From: Methanoregula sp.
GTDB taxonomy: Archaea; Halobacteriota; Methanomicrobia; Methanomicrobiales; Methanospirillaceae
Assembly: GCA_013331015.1 (NCBI GenBank)
Contig: DUHF01000237.1
Location: 1 to 11,334 of the forward strand
Length of the DNA: 11,334 bases
Direction: 5' to 3'
The translations under genes and the position numbers were made by a program. The notes under the pieces were generated by a model. It was given only the letters and a program-made list of their open reading frames with translations, searched no databases and was not told where the DNA came from. Below are positions 1 to 6,509 of this stretch, in pieces; positions within the stretch are counted from its first letter, which is position 1; every line of letters starts with the position of its first letter.

Positions 1-952
1 GGATCCCGCAACTGGGGGTGATGAGTGACTGGGCATCAAAGAGTTTCTCCGGCATCCGGGTGCACAGCTGGGTCCGGATTGCGAGATATCTGTCATACAG
101 GGAATCGACCGTTTCCGTTGCAAAGACCTTGTGCTCTGCCGGAACAATGCCCCATGCGATGACGCCGCCGCGCTCCATGTAGGAGACGAGCGTATCGGCA
201 TAGAGAAGGAACTCCGTTGCCGTTGCATAGGCGTCCAGGGAGATGACCGCGGGGTCGAGGCTGACAACAAATTCCCAGTCCGTGTTGGAACAGCAATGGA
301 CTCCGAGACCCCCCTGGACCATGGATGCGATATCCACCCAGCCGGACCGGACGGTCTCCTTATCCACGGGCACTACTGATGATCCCAGCGATGCAAGATA
401 GGGCTCATTGAGGACAACGAGCGTCTCGGTGACGCCGGTATTTTTCCGCATCTCCTCCTCACACCATCGTGCTTTGAGCGCGATCATCTTGGAGAGGACA
501 TCGGCAAGCTGCGTATCGTAATAGATGGGGCGCTTGTTTGCATCTACCACCTGCATGCCAAAGGTGACCGGGCCGGTCACCTGGCACTTGAGCACCTGTG
601 CTGATGGGAGCTTGCGGCCCATCATCTCGATGAAGGCAGATGCATATTCCTTATGAAGGCCATAGGAAGAGAAGTCAGCTTCAACAAAATCCATGTACAC
701 TTTTTCCATTGCAGCGGTCTGGTCCCGGGTGCTGTCGAAAAGGAGCCGGTCTTCCCGGATCACTCTTCCCGGAAGCTGCTCTGAGTCATTGAAGACGATC
801 CCTTCGAGCAGGGCTCGGTTCGGGAGGGTCGGTATGTAGGGAAATTCCGGAAAGATCGTGAGAACATCGTTACAGGCCTGCACGGGATCCGTGTGAGGAA
901 GGCCCCCTATTCCTGTTGCAAGCGAATTGGGTGAGGGAATCATCTTAGCCAT
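1..952 (-). CDS. Core methionine synthase-like methyltransferase (MesB-like, MetE C-terminal/UroD fold), 3' end cut by window edge
   Basis: 317 codons are visible from an ATG at 952; the frame is open to base 1, so the C-terminus is missing. The start follows a clear GGGGTGATC Shine-Dalgarno and lies 5 bp after the RACo stop. The protein resembles the zinc catalytic domain of cobalamin-independent methionine synthase without a folate-binding domain. An early IGGLPHTDP motif spans residues 15-23. The zinc site is readable: HCC at 219-221 gives the His-x-Cys pair, and TPSCG with Cys315 matches the terminal Cys ligand of MetE. The third MetE ligand (Glu) seems to align with Asp240 in ISLDAY. Known: MesB enzymes occur in anaerobes with the Wood-Ljungdahl pathway and are predicted to move methyl groups from the corrinoid iron-sulfur protein to homocysteine. 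Inferred: this gene does so with the neighbouring AcsCD. A MtaA/MtbA-like corrinoid:thiol methyltransferase is the alternative. Family level is fairly sure, MesB subfamily is not. Confidence 0.75.
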   Translation of the reverse strand, partial: MAKMIPSPNSLATGIGGLPHTDPVQACNDVLTIFPEFPYIPTLPNRALLEGIVFNDSEQLPGRVIREDRLLFDSTRDQTAAMEKVYMDFVEADFSSYGLHKEYASAFIEMMGRKLPSAQVLKCQVTGPVTFGMQVVDANKRPIYYDTQLADVLSKMIALKARWCEEEMRKNTGVTETLVVLNEPYLASLGSSVVPVDKETVRSGWVDIASMVQGGLGVHCCSNTDWEFVVSLDPAVISLDAYATATEFLLYADTLVSYMERGGVIAWGIVPAEHKVFATETVDSLYDRYLAIRTQLCTRMPEKLFDAQSLITPSCGI

Positions 953-966
953 GAGGATCACCCCTT
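953..966 (-). promoter_or_regulatory. Shine-Dalgarno of the MesB-like gene, overlapping the RACo stop codon
   Basis: Read on the minus strand, the bases before the ATG at 952 are AGGAAGGGGTGATCCTC. GGTGATC is the classic methanogen ribosome-binding motif, three bases from the ATG. The TGA inside it is the RACo stop codon, so translation of the two genes is probably coupled. This fixes the start at 952 rather than at the in-frame ATG at 943. Confidence 0.7.
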
Positions 967-2859
967 CCTGAGCCGGCAGGTCTCAAGCATCTTCTGGACG
1001 TCAGGGAAGAGGGTGAGATCCGTATGCGGCAGGAACGAACTGGACGTATATTCATCCATGAATGCGTTCTCGGCATTGAGTTCTATGTAACCGATCTTAT
1101 GTGCTATCTCGTCAAGCTGCTTACGCACCCTGCGGTTGACAAGGGCGATATTTGCCCCGACAACCGCCCCGTTGCCGAGGTTACGGATCTGGTTGATATC
1201 GATCTCCGGGATGAGGCCGATGGTTGTTGCATTCTTCTTGTCCAGGTAATTGCCAAATGCGCCGGCAAAATAGATGGTAGATATCTCGTGACGCGAGATC
1301 CCAGCCTCTTTCATGAGCGTGACGCAGGCGGCATGAATGGATGCCTTACTCATGATCAGGTTCTTGATGTCATTTTCCGTGATGACAATGTCTTTTTTAA
1401 TATCGGTCTCCTTTGCCCAGGCAATGACAAACTCCGGGAAGTGGTTGATCTTCCGGATCCGCGGGTTGTCAATTTCTGTATTGATACGGCCGGTCCGGTC
1501 GATAACACACGTCTCGAGAAGCTCAGCAAGAAGGTCAATGAGGCCGGAACCGCAAATGCCCCGGGGTTTGATGTTGTTGATGGTGGAAAAGTTCGGGGTG
1601 AGTGTGCCGGAATCGATCGTTATCTTCTCGATTGCCCCGGGGTTTGCCCGCATTCCGAAGAGCACTTCGCCGCCTTCCAGCGCCGGACCGGCAGCGCCGG
1701 CGCACGAGAACATCCATTCCCGGTTTCCAAGAACCACTTCAAAGTTGGTCCCGATATCGATCAGAAGCGAGATCTCATCGCGTTCTGCCATGCCACAGGC
1801 AATGATGTCGGCAATGATGTCGCCACCGATGAAGTCACTGACTGCCGGGAATGCAAAGAGGCCACCGTTCGGGTTGCAGGCAATTCCTATCCGGCTGGCT
1901 GCAACCGAAAGGGCCCGGCGCACGACCGGAACATACGGTTCGGCGATCATGTAGGCCGGATCGATTCCAAGGAGCATATGGGTCATGACCGTGTTGCCGG
2001 CCACCACCACTTCATAAATATCGTCCCGGTCAACGCCGGCCGTGTTGCAGGCAGATGTTATGGCAGAGTTGATGCTCTCGGTTGCGAGTGCCTGCAGCCT
2101 GGTCAGCCCGTTCTTCCGCGCATAATTCACCCGCGCAAGGATATCCTCGCCACAGCTGATCTGCTTGTTGTAATTCGAGGCAACCCCGACTACCTTGCCG
2201 GAGACGAGATCCCAGAGATAGACGACAACCGTTGTTGAACCGAGATCCACGGCAGCGCCGTAAACCCGTCCGGAAGTGTCATTCTCCTGCAGGTCGATAC
2301 AGCGGTACCCGCCCGGAACAAGACCGATCGTTGCAGTAACTTTCCAGTCGCTGTGCCGGAGGATCGAAGGAATCTCCCGGAGAACTTCGAGGGGGACATA
2401 CATCTTCTCCGCTTCCGGGCCCCCGCTCTTCTGGATGCCCCAGAGAAGCCGTGACAGGTCTGGAGAGGGATCGCTTAATGTCGGGGGATGAAGTTCGACA
2501 AAATATTTTTTTACGGATGGGCGGAAATCGATCGGTTTGTCCTCTCCTTCAATGAGGATCTTCTGCTCCTGGATGAGGGTGCTCTCGGGAACCATCACCT
2601 GCAGGTCGCCCTGCACGAGCGTCTCGCAGGCAAGGCAGGCCCCTTTTGCCAGTTCCTCCTGGGTAAAGAAGCGGCCGTATTTCTGTGCGTCAAATTCTGT
2701 CTTGCCGGACTGGATATAGACCACGCATTTGCCGCACTTGCCCTGGCCCCCGCAGACAACGTTCATGGAAAGGCCGGCCCGCTGGGCAGCGTCCAGGATG
2801 GTCGTTCCGCGCACTACTTCGATCTTCCGGTAACTGGGAAGAAATGTTACGGTTCGCAT
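958..2859 (-). CDS. acsV: RACo-type ATP-dependent reductive activator of the corrinoid iron-sulfur protein (ASKHA ATPase with 2Fe-2S domain)
   Basis: The 633-residue protein has the full RACo architecture and usual length. Residues 1-95 are a plant-type 2Fe-2S ferredoxin domain with Cys36, Cys42, Cys45 and Cys78 (Cys75 also nearby). A linker and middle domain lead to a C-terminal ASKHA ATPase core. There the phosphate-1 loop is DLGSTT (205-210), the phosphate-2 loop is DIGTNFE (368-374), and GAFGNYLD (533-540) is a nucleotide-site motif. Known: RACo uses ATP hydrolysis to drive uphill electron transfer to Co(II) cobalamin in CFeSP, restoring Co(I) after accidental oxidation; it is cytoplasmic. 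Here the partner is presumably AcsCD, encoded just upstream in the same direction. The ATG at 2859 has only a weak ribosome site (AGGGACACC). The gene probably starts its own transcript, because 202 bp containing a strong hairpin separates it from the gene before. A RamA-like activator of methyltransferase corrinoid proteins is less likely given the acs context. Confidence 0.9.
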   Translation of the reverse strand: MRTVTFLPSYRKIEVVRGTTILDAAQRAGLSMNVVCGGQGKCGKCVVYIQSGKTEFDAQKYGRFFTQEELAKGACLACETLVQGDLQVMVPESTLIQEQKILIEGEDKPIDFRPSVKKYFVELHPPTLSDPSPDLSRLLWGIQKSGGPEAEKMYVPLEVLREIPSILRHSDWKVTATIGLVPGGYRCIDLQENDTSGRVYGAAVDLGSTTVVVYLWDLVSGKVVGVASNYNKQISCGEDILARVNYARKNGLTRLQALATESINSAITSACNTAGVDRDDIYEVVVAGNTVMTHMLLGIDPAYMIAEPYVPVVRRALSVAASRIGIACNPNGGLFAFPAVSDFIGGDIIADIIACGMAERDEISLLIDIGTNFEVVLGNREWMFSCAGAAGPALEGGEVLFGMRANPGAIEKITIDSGTLTPNFSTINNIKPRGICGSGLIDLLAELLETCVIDRTGRINTEIDNPRIRKINHFPEFVIAWAKETDIKKDIVITENDIKNLIMSKASIHAACVTLMKEAGISRHEISTIYFAGAFGNYLDKKNATTIGLIPEIDINQIRNLGNGAVVGANIALVNRRVRKQLDEIAHKIGYIELNAENAFMDEYTSSSFLPHTDLTLFPDVQKMLETCRLRKG

Positions 2860-3061
2860 AGATGGTGTCCCTTTATAGATTTACCATTGGGAAATATGAG
2901 TGAAATATTCTGCGGTGGGGGCACGGGAGTTGTCAGGCAAAAATAGGCGTTATACGGCTGCCGCCAGAAATGGCGACAGCCTTTTGCCCGGCACCCTCGT
3001 TTTTCTGCCTCCCGGCTATCTGGTTGCAAAAAATGGAGATCCGTGGAACGGACTTCAACCG
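2860..3061. other. Non-coding spacer between the thioredoxin-fold gene and RACo
   Basis: I see no plausible gene here. Open frames crossing it on either strand have no family resemblance and run into the flanking genes antisense. It holds the hairpin at 2956-2981 and AT-rich stretches at 2870-2910 and 2936-2947 that could contain a RACo promoter, but no box close to the TATA consensus lies at a convincing distance from the start at 2859. Confidence 0.6.
2956..2981 (-). terminator. Strong hairpin 3' of the thioredoxin-fold gene, candidate terminator or RNA processing site
   Basis: An 11-bp inverted repeat with a 4-base loop. On the minus strand, GGCTGTCGCCA and TGGCGGCAGCC flank a TTTC loop and pair fully with one G-U wobble. 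On the plus strand there is one C-A mismatch, the loop reads GAAA, and TTTT follows directly. On the minus strand a short U-run (TATTTTTG) follows about 11 bases after the stem. It lies about 80 bases past the stop of the minus-strand gene ending at 3062. Ending that transcript is the simplest role. A 5' leader element of RACo is possible, since archaea rely mainly on U-tracts rather than hairpins. Confidence 0.45.
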
Positions 3062-4078
3062 TTATCCACATGCACCGGCAGAAGCGGTGGCCGGTGCAGA
3101 AGAGAGTACCGTGCTGCACCCTCCAGGAGCGGTTGTAAAACTGTTACAGATGAACTGCTTGTATGCCTCAGGGGTACGGGCGCCATAATATTTTACACCG
3201 TTTACAAGGAGCGTTGGTGATGAGTATGCCCCGGTCCTGGCCGAATCGGCTGAATCTGCCCTCAGCAGTTCAATGGCAAAGGCTCCGGACGCACAACCCT
3301 CCATGGCGTCGTGGTCGATTTTCAGGGTGGCCGTGACATTCTTCCGGCAGGCCGCGAGCGCTTTGCTGTTCTGCCAGAGTGGATAGCACTGATCGTTGAA
3401 GAGGCGCAGGTACTCCCATGAGGCTGCCGGGTACTTCTTTTGAACACAGAGCTGGAATGCGTCCTCTTCAGCTTCTATGGGACCGTGCAGGGAGCTTACC
3501 GAATCGATGGTCTCGCCATTGACCTCCGTGATATACCGTACCTTAAAATCTGCATCCTCTCCCAGGAGGCCGACAACCGGGTGCATGACGGTCTCTGCCT
3601 GCGTGCCGTACGGGCAGAATGACATGACGTAAAGGTCAACAGCCGGTCGTGCGGACTTGATCGGCTCTGCTGTTGTTGCTGCAGAGGCTCGTGGCTTCAT
3701 TATGTCAAAAAAACTGGTAAAGAGCATCGAGCAGTCCCGGGTTGTGTGCAGGGTAATCTGCTGTGACTGGTAGAGGATGTTTATCTCATAGAGCCCTTTT
3801 GTCTCATTAATGGAGACAAGTGATGCAGCAGTCCCTGGCGCCACAAGGTGGTTGTTGATATAAGAAACGGTAAGTTTAGCGCATTCGTCGGAGGGAATCA
3901 CCGTTCCTGCCGCATCAGCAGGTACCGGTGTTGCAAGGATGAACATGACGAGAATGAGAACAATAATACTCATGATCGCAGCAATCGCACCTTTCCCGAA
4001 AATGACCGTTTCCTTTGAAGACTGCGCCGGGTGCCCCACCCGGGAAGAAGTTGGAATTGTCTGGTCAGGGTCTCTCAA
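3062..4078 (-). CDS. Membrane-anchored thioredoxin-fold (DsbA/GILT-like) protein with a CPYG active-site motif
   Basis: 338 residues from a TTG codon at 4078. There is no good Shine-Dalgarno, and the next Met is residue 36, inside the membrane segment, so the upstream start is preferred. A hydrophobic segment at about 30-50 followed by PADAAG looks like a signal anchor or cleavable signal that puts the rest outside the membrane. Residues 60-130 form a small unrecognised domain. From about 146 comes a thioredoxin-fold domain opening VDLYVMSFCPYG, with Cys155 and Gly158 where a CxxC pair would be expected. The likely cis-proline is Pro288 in SSPTLLVNG. Further cysteines at 211, 231, 244, 262, 311, 321 and 337 suggest structural disulfides. 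Likely an extracytoplasmic thiol-disulfide enzyme or redox carrier. No link to the acs genes is visible beyond position; flanks of 111 and 202 bp suggest an independent transcript. Confidence 0.7.
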   Translation of the reverse strand: MRDPDQTIPTSSRVGHPAQSSKETVIFGKGAIAAIMSIIVLILVMFILATPVPADAAGTVIPSDECAKLTVSYINNHLVAPGTAASLVSINETKGLYEINILYQSQQITLHTTRDCSMLFTSFFDIMKPRASAATTAEPIKSARPAVDLYVMSFCPYGTQAETVMHPVVGLLGEDADFKVRYITEVNGETIDSVSSLHGPIEAEEDAFQLCVQKKYPAASWEYLRLFNDQCYPLWQNSKALAACRKNVTATLKIDHDAMEGCASGAFAIELLRADSADSARTGAYSSPTLLVNGVKYYGARTPEAYKQFICNSFTTAPGGCSTVLSSAPATASAGACG

Positions 4079-4108
4079 ATGAATCCCGGAAGAATATTCC
4101 TTTATTGA

Positions 4109-4116
4109 GATAAAAA
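4109..4116 (-). promoter_or_regulatory. Possible TATA box of the thioredoxin-fold gene
   Basis: On the minus strand TTTTTATC lies about 31 bases before the TTG start at 4078. With typical archaeal spacing of about 25 bases from box to start site, the mRNA leader would be about 10 bases or less, consistent with the lack of a Shine-Dalgarno. The box departs from consensus, so support is weak. Confidence 0.3.
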
Positions 4117-4189
4117 TGGTCTGTTTTGATTTTCAGGGCACGGCAGCGGTACTGGTGAAGTAATACAATTACCCCGTGGTCTGACAGAT

Positions 4190-5539
4190 TCAGGCGCCGC
4201 TTGCTTTCTTCCACTCCTCGACAAGGTAATCGCCGATCTCTGCAGCATCGCGGGGGCCAACCAGCACCTTCCAGCCGGTAGCGTCCTCGATCCTTCCGGA
4301 GAGGGGAGAAGCATACCCGGGGATGATGAGCTTCCGGTGCGAAACCTCATCCTCCACCCCGAACTTTTTAATTGAGTCGCGGACCAGCATCTCGCTCAGT
4401 TTACCCGCTGCGACCGCCGTGAGGACAGACAGACCCTCCGTGTCAACGATGAGCATGAAGCAGGGGATCCGGGTCGACTCCAGGTATCCCTGGAGCGTGA
4501 AGAAAGTGAGCGAGAAGTTGACTGTCATAAGAACCGGCGCTTTCTTGTCAGGCGTCCCGACACGGTACAGTCCCGGGTTCATCTGGATCGGCTTCTGCGG
4601 GTCGGTGTAGATGTTCTGCCGGAGGGTGAGCGCTGCTTTTGCAGGGCCGGGTGTGAGCGGATCGGTGACGATGACCGAGGCATACTTGACGATGCCGAGG
4701 ATGAGCGCTGCGTCCTGGGACCCGGTGGCGGTTGCGTCAAGATAGACCGGATACCCGAGCTCGGGGATCGCCCGGGTGATGGCGAGCTGCCGGATATCGG
4801 TTGACCGGGCTACGAAGTCCCCAAGCGTTGTGGGTGCGGTGTCGAGGAGAAGATCCTGCACGCCTTCGGCTGTGCAGTCTTTTACGAGCTGGACGAGCCC
4901 ATCGATGCTGTTCGCCCGGATCACAAGGGGGCATCCGTGCTGTTTTGCAAGGGCGCACATCTCTTTGTAGTTCCCCGGTGTTGCCGCATGGAGGAGCGGG
5001 CGGTACGATCCGCAGTGGACCAGCGCCCCACTGAACGCTGCCGGGTCTTTTGCGATGAGAACCGGGGGAAGGTGGCACTGCTGCCGCTCGACTGCAGCAA
5101 CCGCATTTTCGAAGGTTTTAGCCGATCCGCTTGTGTTCTCGATGGCGATACCGCTGAAACGGAGGTCGGATCCTACCCGGGTGAAAGTCTCGTCCCGCAC
5201 GCGGCGGGTGATCTTTGCGATCTCTTCTTCCGGTAACGTGTCCGGAATCCGGAAGATAATACCGGGCGGGTGGTAAAAGGTCTTCTCGTGGCGATAGAGT
5301 ACGGTCTCCTCGCCGATCTTGAACGACCGTTCCCCGACGCCAATCTTGACAAGCCGGATGGGCGGCCGGGTCGAAGCGCCGAGCACGGCCTTTGCATGAT
5401 CGTCGAGGTACGGGCAGAGGCTGACATCCGCCTTTCCCCCGGCAAGTTTCATGGCGAAGGTGAGGCAGGTTGGGTCGCCGCACTCCTTGCAGTTCTTCTT
5501 GGGCAGGAGCTTGTAGATGTCGAGGGCCTTGAGCGCCAT
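4190..5539 (-). CDS. acsC: Corrinoid iron-sulfur protein large (gamma) subunit, bacterial type
   Basis: Binds the corrinoid and a 4Fe-4S cluster that carry the methyl group between methyl donor and acetyl-CoA synthase. I start it at the ATG at 5539 (449 residues). A GGGGGTG ribosome site precedes it, it begins 1 bp after the acsD stop, and the family begins with this MALKALDIYK-like sequence. The in-frame ATG at 5584 would add 15 unsupported residues inside acsD. The N-terminal cluster motif has Cys17, Cys20, Cys25 and Cys42 (CKECGDPTC, then CPY). A TIM barrel spans roughly 58-320. The C-terminal corrinoid-binding domain, from about 325, begins near PVLMTVNFSLTFF and includes LIVDTEGLSVLTAVAAGK. 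The length and motifs match bacterial AcsC better than archaeal CdhE. It is co-translated with acsD. Confidence 0.93.
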   Translation of the reverse strand: MALKALDIYKLLPKKNCKECGDPTCLTFAMKLAGGKADVSLCPYLDDHAKAVLGASTRPPIRLVKIGVGERSFKIGEETVLYRHEKTFYHPPGIIFRIPDTLPEEEIAKITRRVRDETFTRVGSDLRFSGIAIENTSGSAKTFENAVAAVERQQCHLPPVLIAKDPAAFSGALVHCGSYRPLLHAATPGNYKEMCALAKQHGCPLVIRANSIDGLVQLVKDCTAEGVQDLLLDTAPTTLGDFVARSTDIRQLAITRAIPELGYPVYLDATATGSQDAALILGIVKYASVIVTDPLTPGPAKAALTLRQNIYTDPQKPIQMNPGLYRVGTPDKKAPVLMTVNFSLTFFTLQGYLESTRIPCFMLIVDTEGLSVLTAVAAGKLSEMLVRDSIKKFGVEDEVSHRKLIIPGYASPLSGRIEDATGWKVLVGPRDAAEIGDYLVEEWKKASGA

Positions 5540-5540
5540 C

Positions 5541-6509
5541 TTACGGCACCCCCGCATTGCCAGCGGCAGGCAGAAGATTTGCAAAAGCCTGTTTTAAGAG
5601 AGGGATGGTTTTCGGGTGCCGGACACAGATGATCTCGGCCCCCGCTGCTGCTGCGGCAAGGCCGGTGTAGAACTCCCATGATACGGCCATCTCATCGCCA
5701 AGGCCCGGTTCATGCTCGCGCACTTCCTTGACGGTCAGCGAATCTGCCGGAGAGCAGATCATCGGCATCGCAAGATCGGTGTCGCCTTTCATGGCCGAGA
5801 ACCGTATCCGCTCCATGGCCGAATACGAGTATTCGAATCCGTACCCGAGCGAGCCGGTGTAAGGGTCGATGACGATATGGTCCCGCTGGACGCCGATCTC
5901 CCGCAGGAGGATGTTGAGCTGCTTTGCGAGGTTGACATCGATGGGCGACTGGGCGATGATGGAGTGGTTGTATGCAAGCGCTGCGGCTGCAAGGCTCCGG
6001 TACCGCCCGGCCTCGGCCGTGCCAAGGAGCATGCGTTCGCCCTGCCCGGCCTCCCCGCATTTTAAGAAGACCTCGCTGTCGATCTTCGGCTCATTGCTCC
6101 CTTCGATGATGAGGGGCAGGCCCGTAGCGGAGAGGACCGTCTCGACGGTTGTCTTCACCGACCCGATGTCGGAGAAGTCCCGCAGGCGCGTACTGGTGAG
6201 GTACAGGCGGACAAGATCGGCCCCGTACTGCGCCTCCGCCACTTTTGCCCAGTCAGCCGGGTTGTTTGTGAGATCCCCGCAATAGTCGCGGATGACCTGC
6301 GGCCAGAAGACCGGGTTGTCGCAGATCTCAAAGGCAACAAGAGGTGCTTTTGCCGCGCCTGCCGGCTCAAGGAACGGCAGCGTTGTGCCGCCACCAATAG
6401 TGTACGCAACCTTACGCGTCCCGCCGTTTGCCTTTGTTGCGCCGAGCGTAATGGTCTCAATTTCCTGCGTCCAGTCGAACGTAGCTTTCAATGTCATGCT
6501 CACCCTCAC
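5541..6509 (-). CDS. acsD: Corrinoid iron-sulfur protein small (delta) subunit, bacterial type
   Basis: A TIM-barrel partner of AcsC in the heterodimeric CFeSP; it caps the corrinoid but carries no metal cluster itself. Recognised by conserved stretches such as GATKANGGTR and GGGTTLPF near the N-terminus, YGADLVRLYL, EGSNEPKIDSEV, AQSPIDVNLAKQLNILL and IDPYTGSLGYGFEYSYSAMER in the second half. It has 322 residues from a GTG at 6509, close to the usual length. The GTG overlaps the acsB stop by 4 bases (GTGA), implying coupled translation. An ATG at 6497 (residue 5) preceded closely by GAGGGTGA is an equally reasonable start. Residue pattern and length follow the bacterial AcsD family rather than archaeal CdhD, in keeping with its neighbours. 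The stop lies 1 bp before the acsC start. Confidence 0.93.
   Translation of the reverse strand: MRVSMTLKATFDWTQEIETITLGATKANGGTRKVAYTIGGGTTLPFLEPAGAAKAPLVAFEICDNPVFWPQVIRDYCGDLTNNPADWAKVAEAQYGADLVRLYLTSTRLRDFSDIGSVKTTVETVLSATGLPLIIEGSNEPKIDSEVFLKCGEAGQGERMLLGTAEAGRYRSLAAAALAYNHSIIAQSPIDVNLAKQLNILLREIGVQRDHIVIDPYTGSLGYGFEYSYSAMERIRFSAMKGDTDLAMPMICSPADSLTVKEVREHEPGLGDEMAVSWEFYTGLAAAAAGAEIICVRHPKTIPLLKQAFANLLPAAGNAGVP

Noticed and set aside
1024..2238. A 404-codon open frame on the plus strand opposite RACo.
   Set aside because: It is fully antisense to a gene with clear ferredoxin and ASKHA motifs, has no recognisable domain, and is the kind of shadow that GC-rich coding DNA produces.
2847..3220. 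Small open frames on both strands across the spacer before RACo.
   Set aside because: They overlap the starts or ends of real genes, have no ribosome sites, and their translations look like random GC-rich sequence.
4160..4172. Short palindrome GTAAT-ACA-ATTAC after acsC as an operator or terminator.
   Set aside because: A 5-bp arm is easily found by chance, no second copy was seen, and no T-run follows directly.
5540..5584. A longer acsC beginning at the ATG at 5584.
   Set aside because: The extra 15 residues overlap the acsD coding end, do not fit the family N-terminus, and the ATG at 5539 has its own ribosome site.
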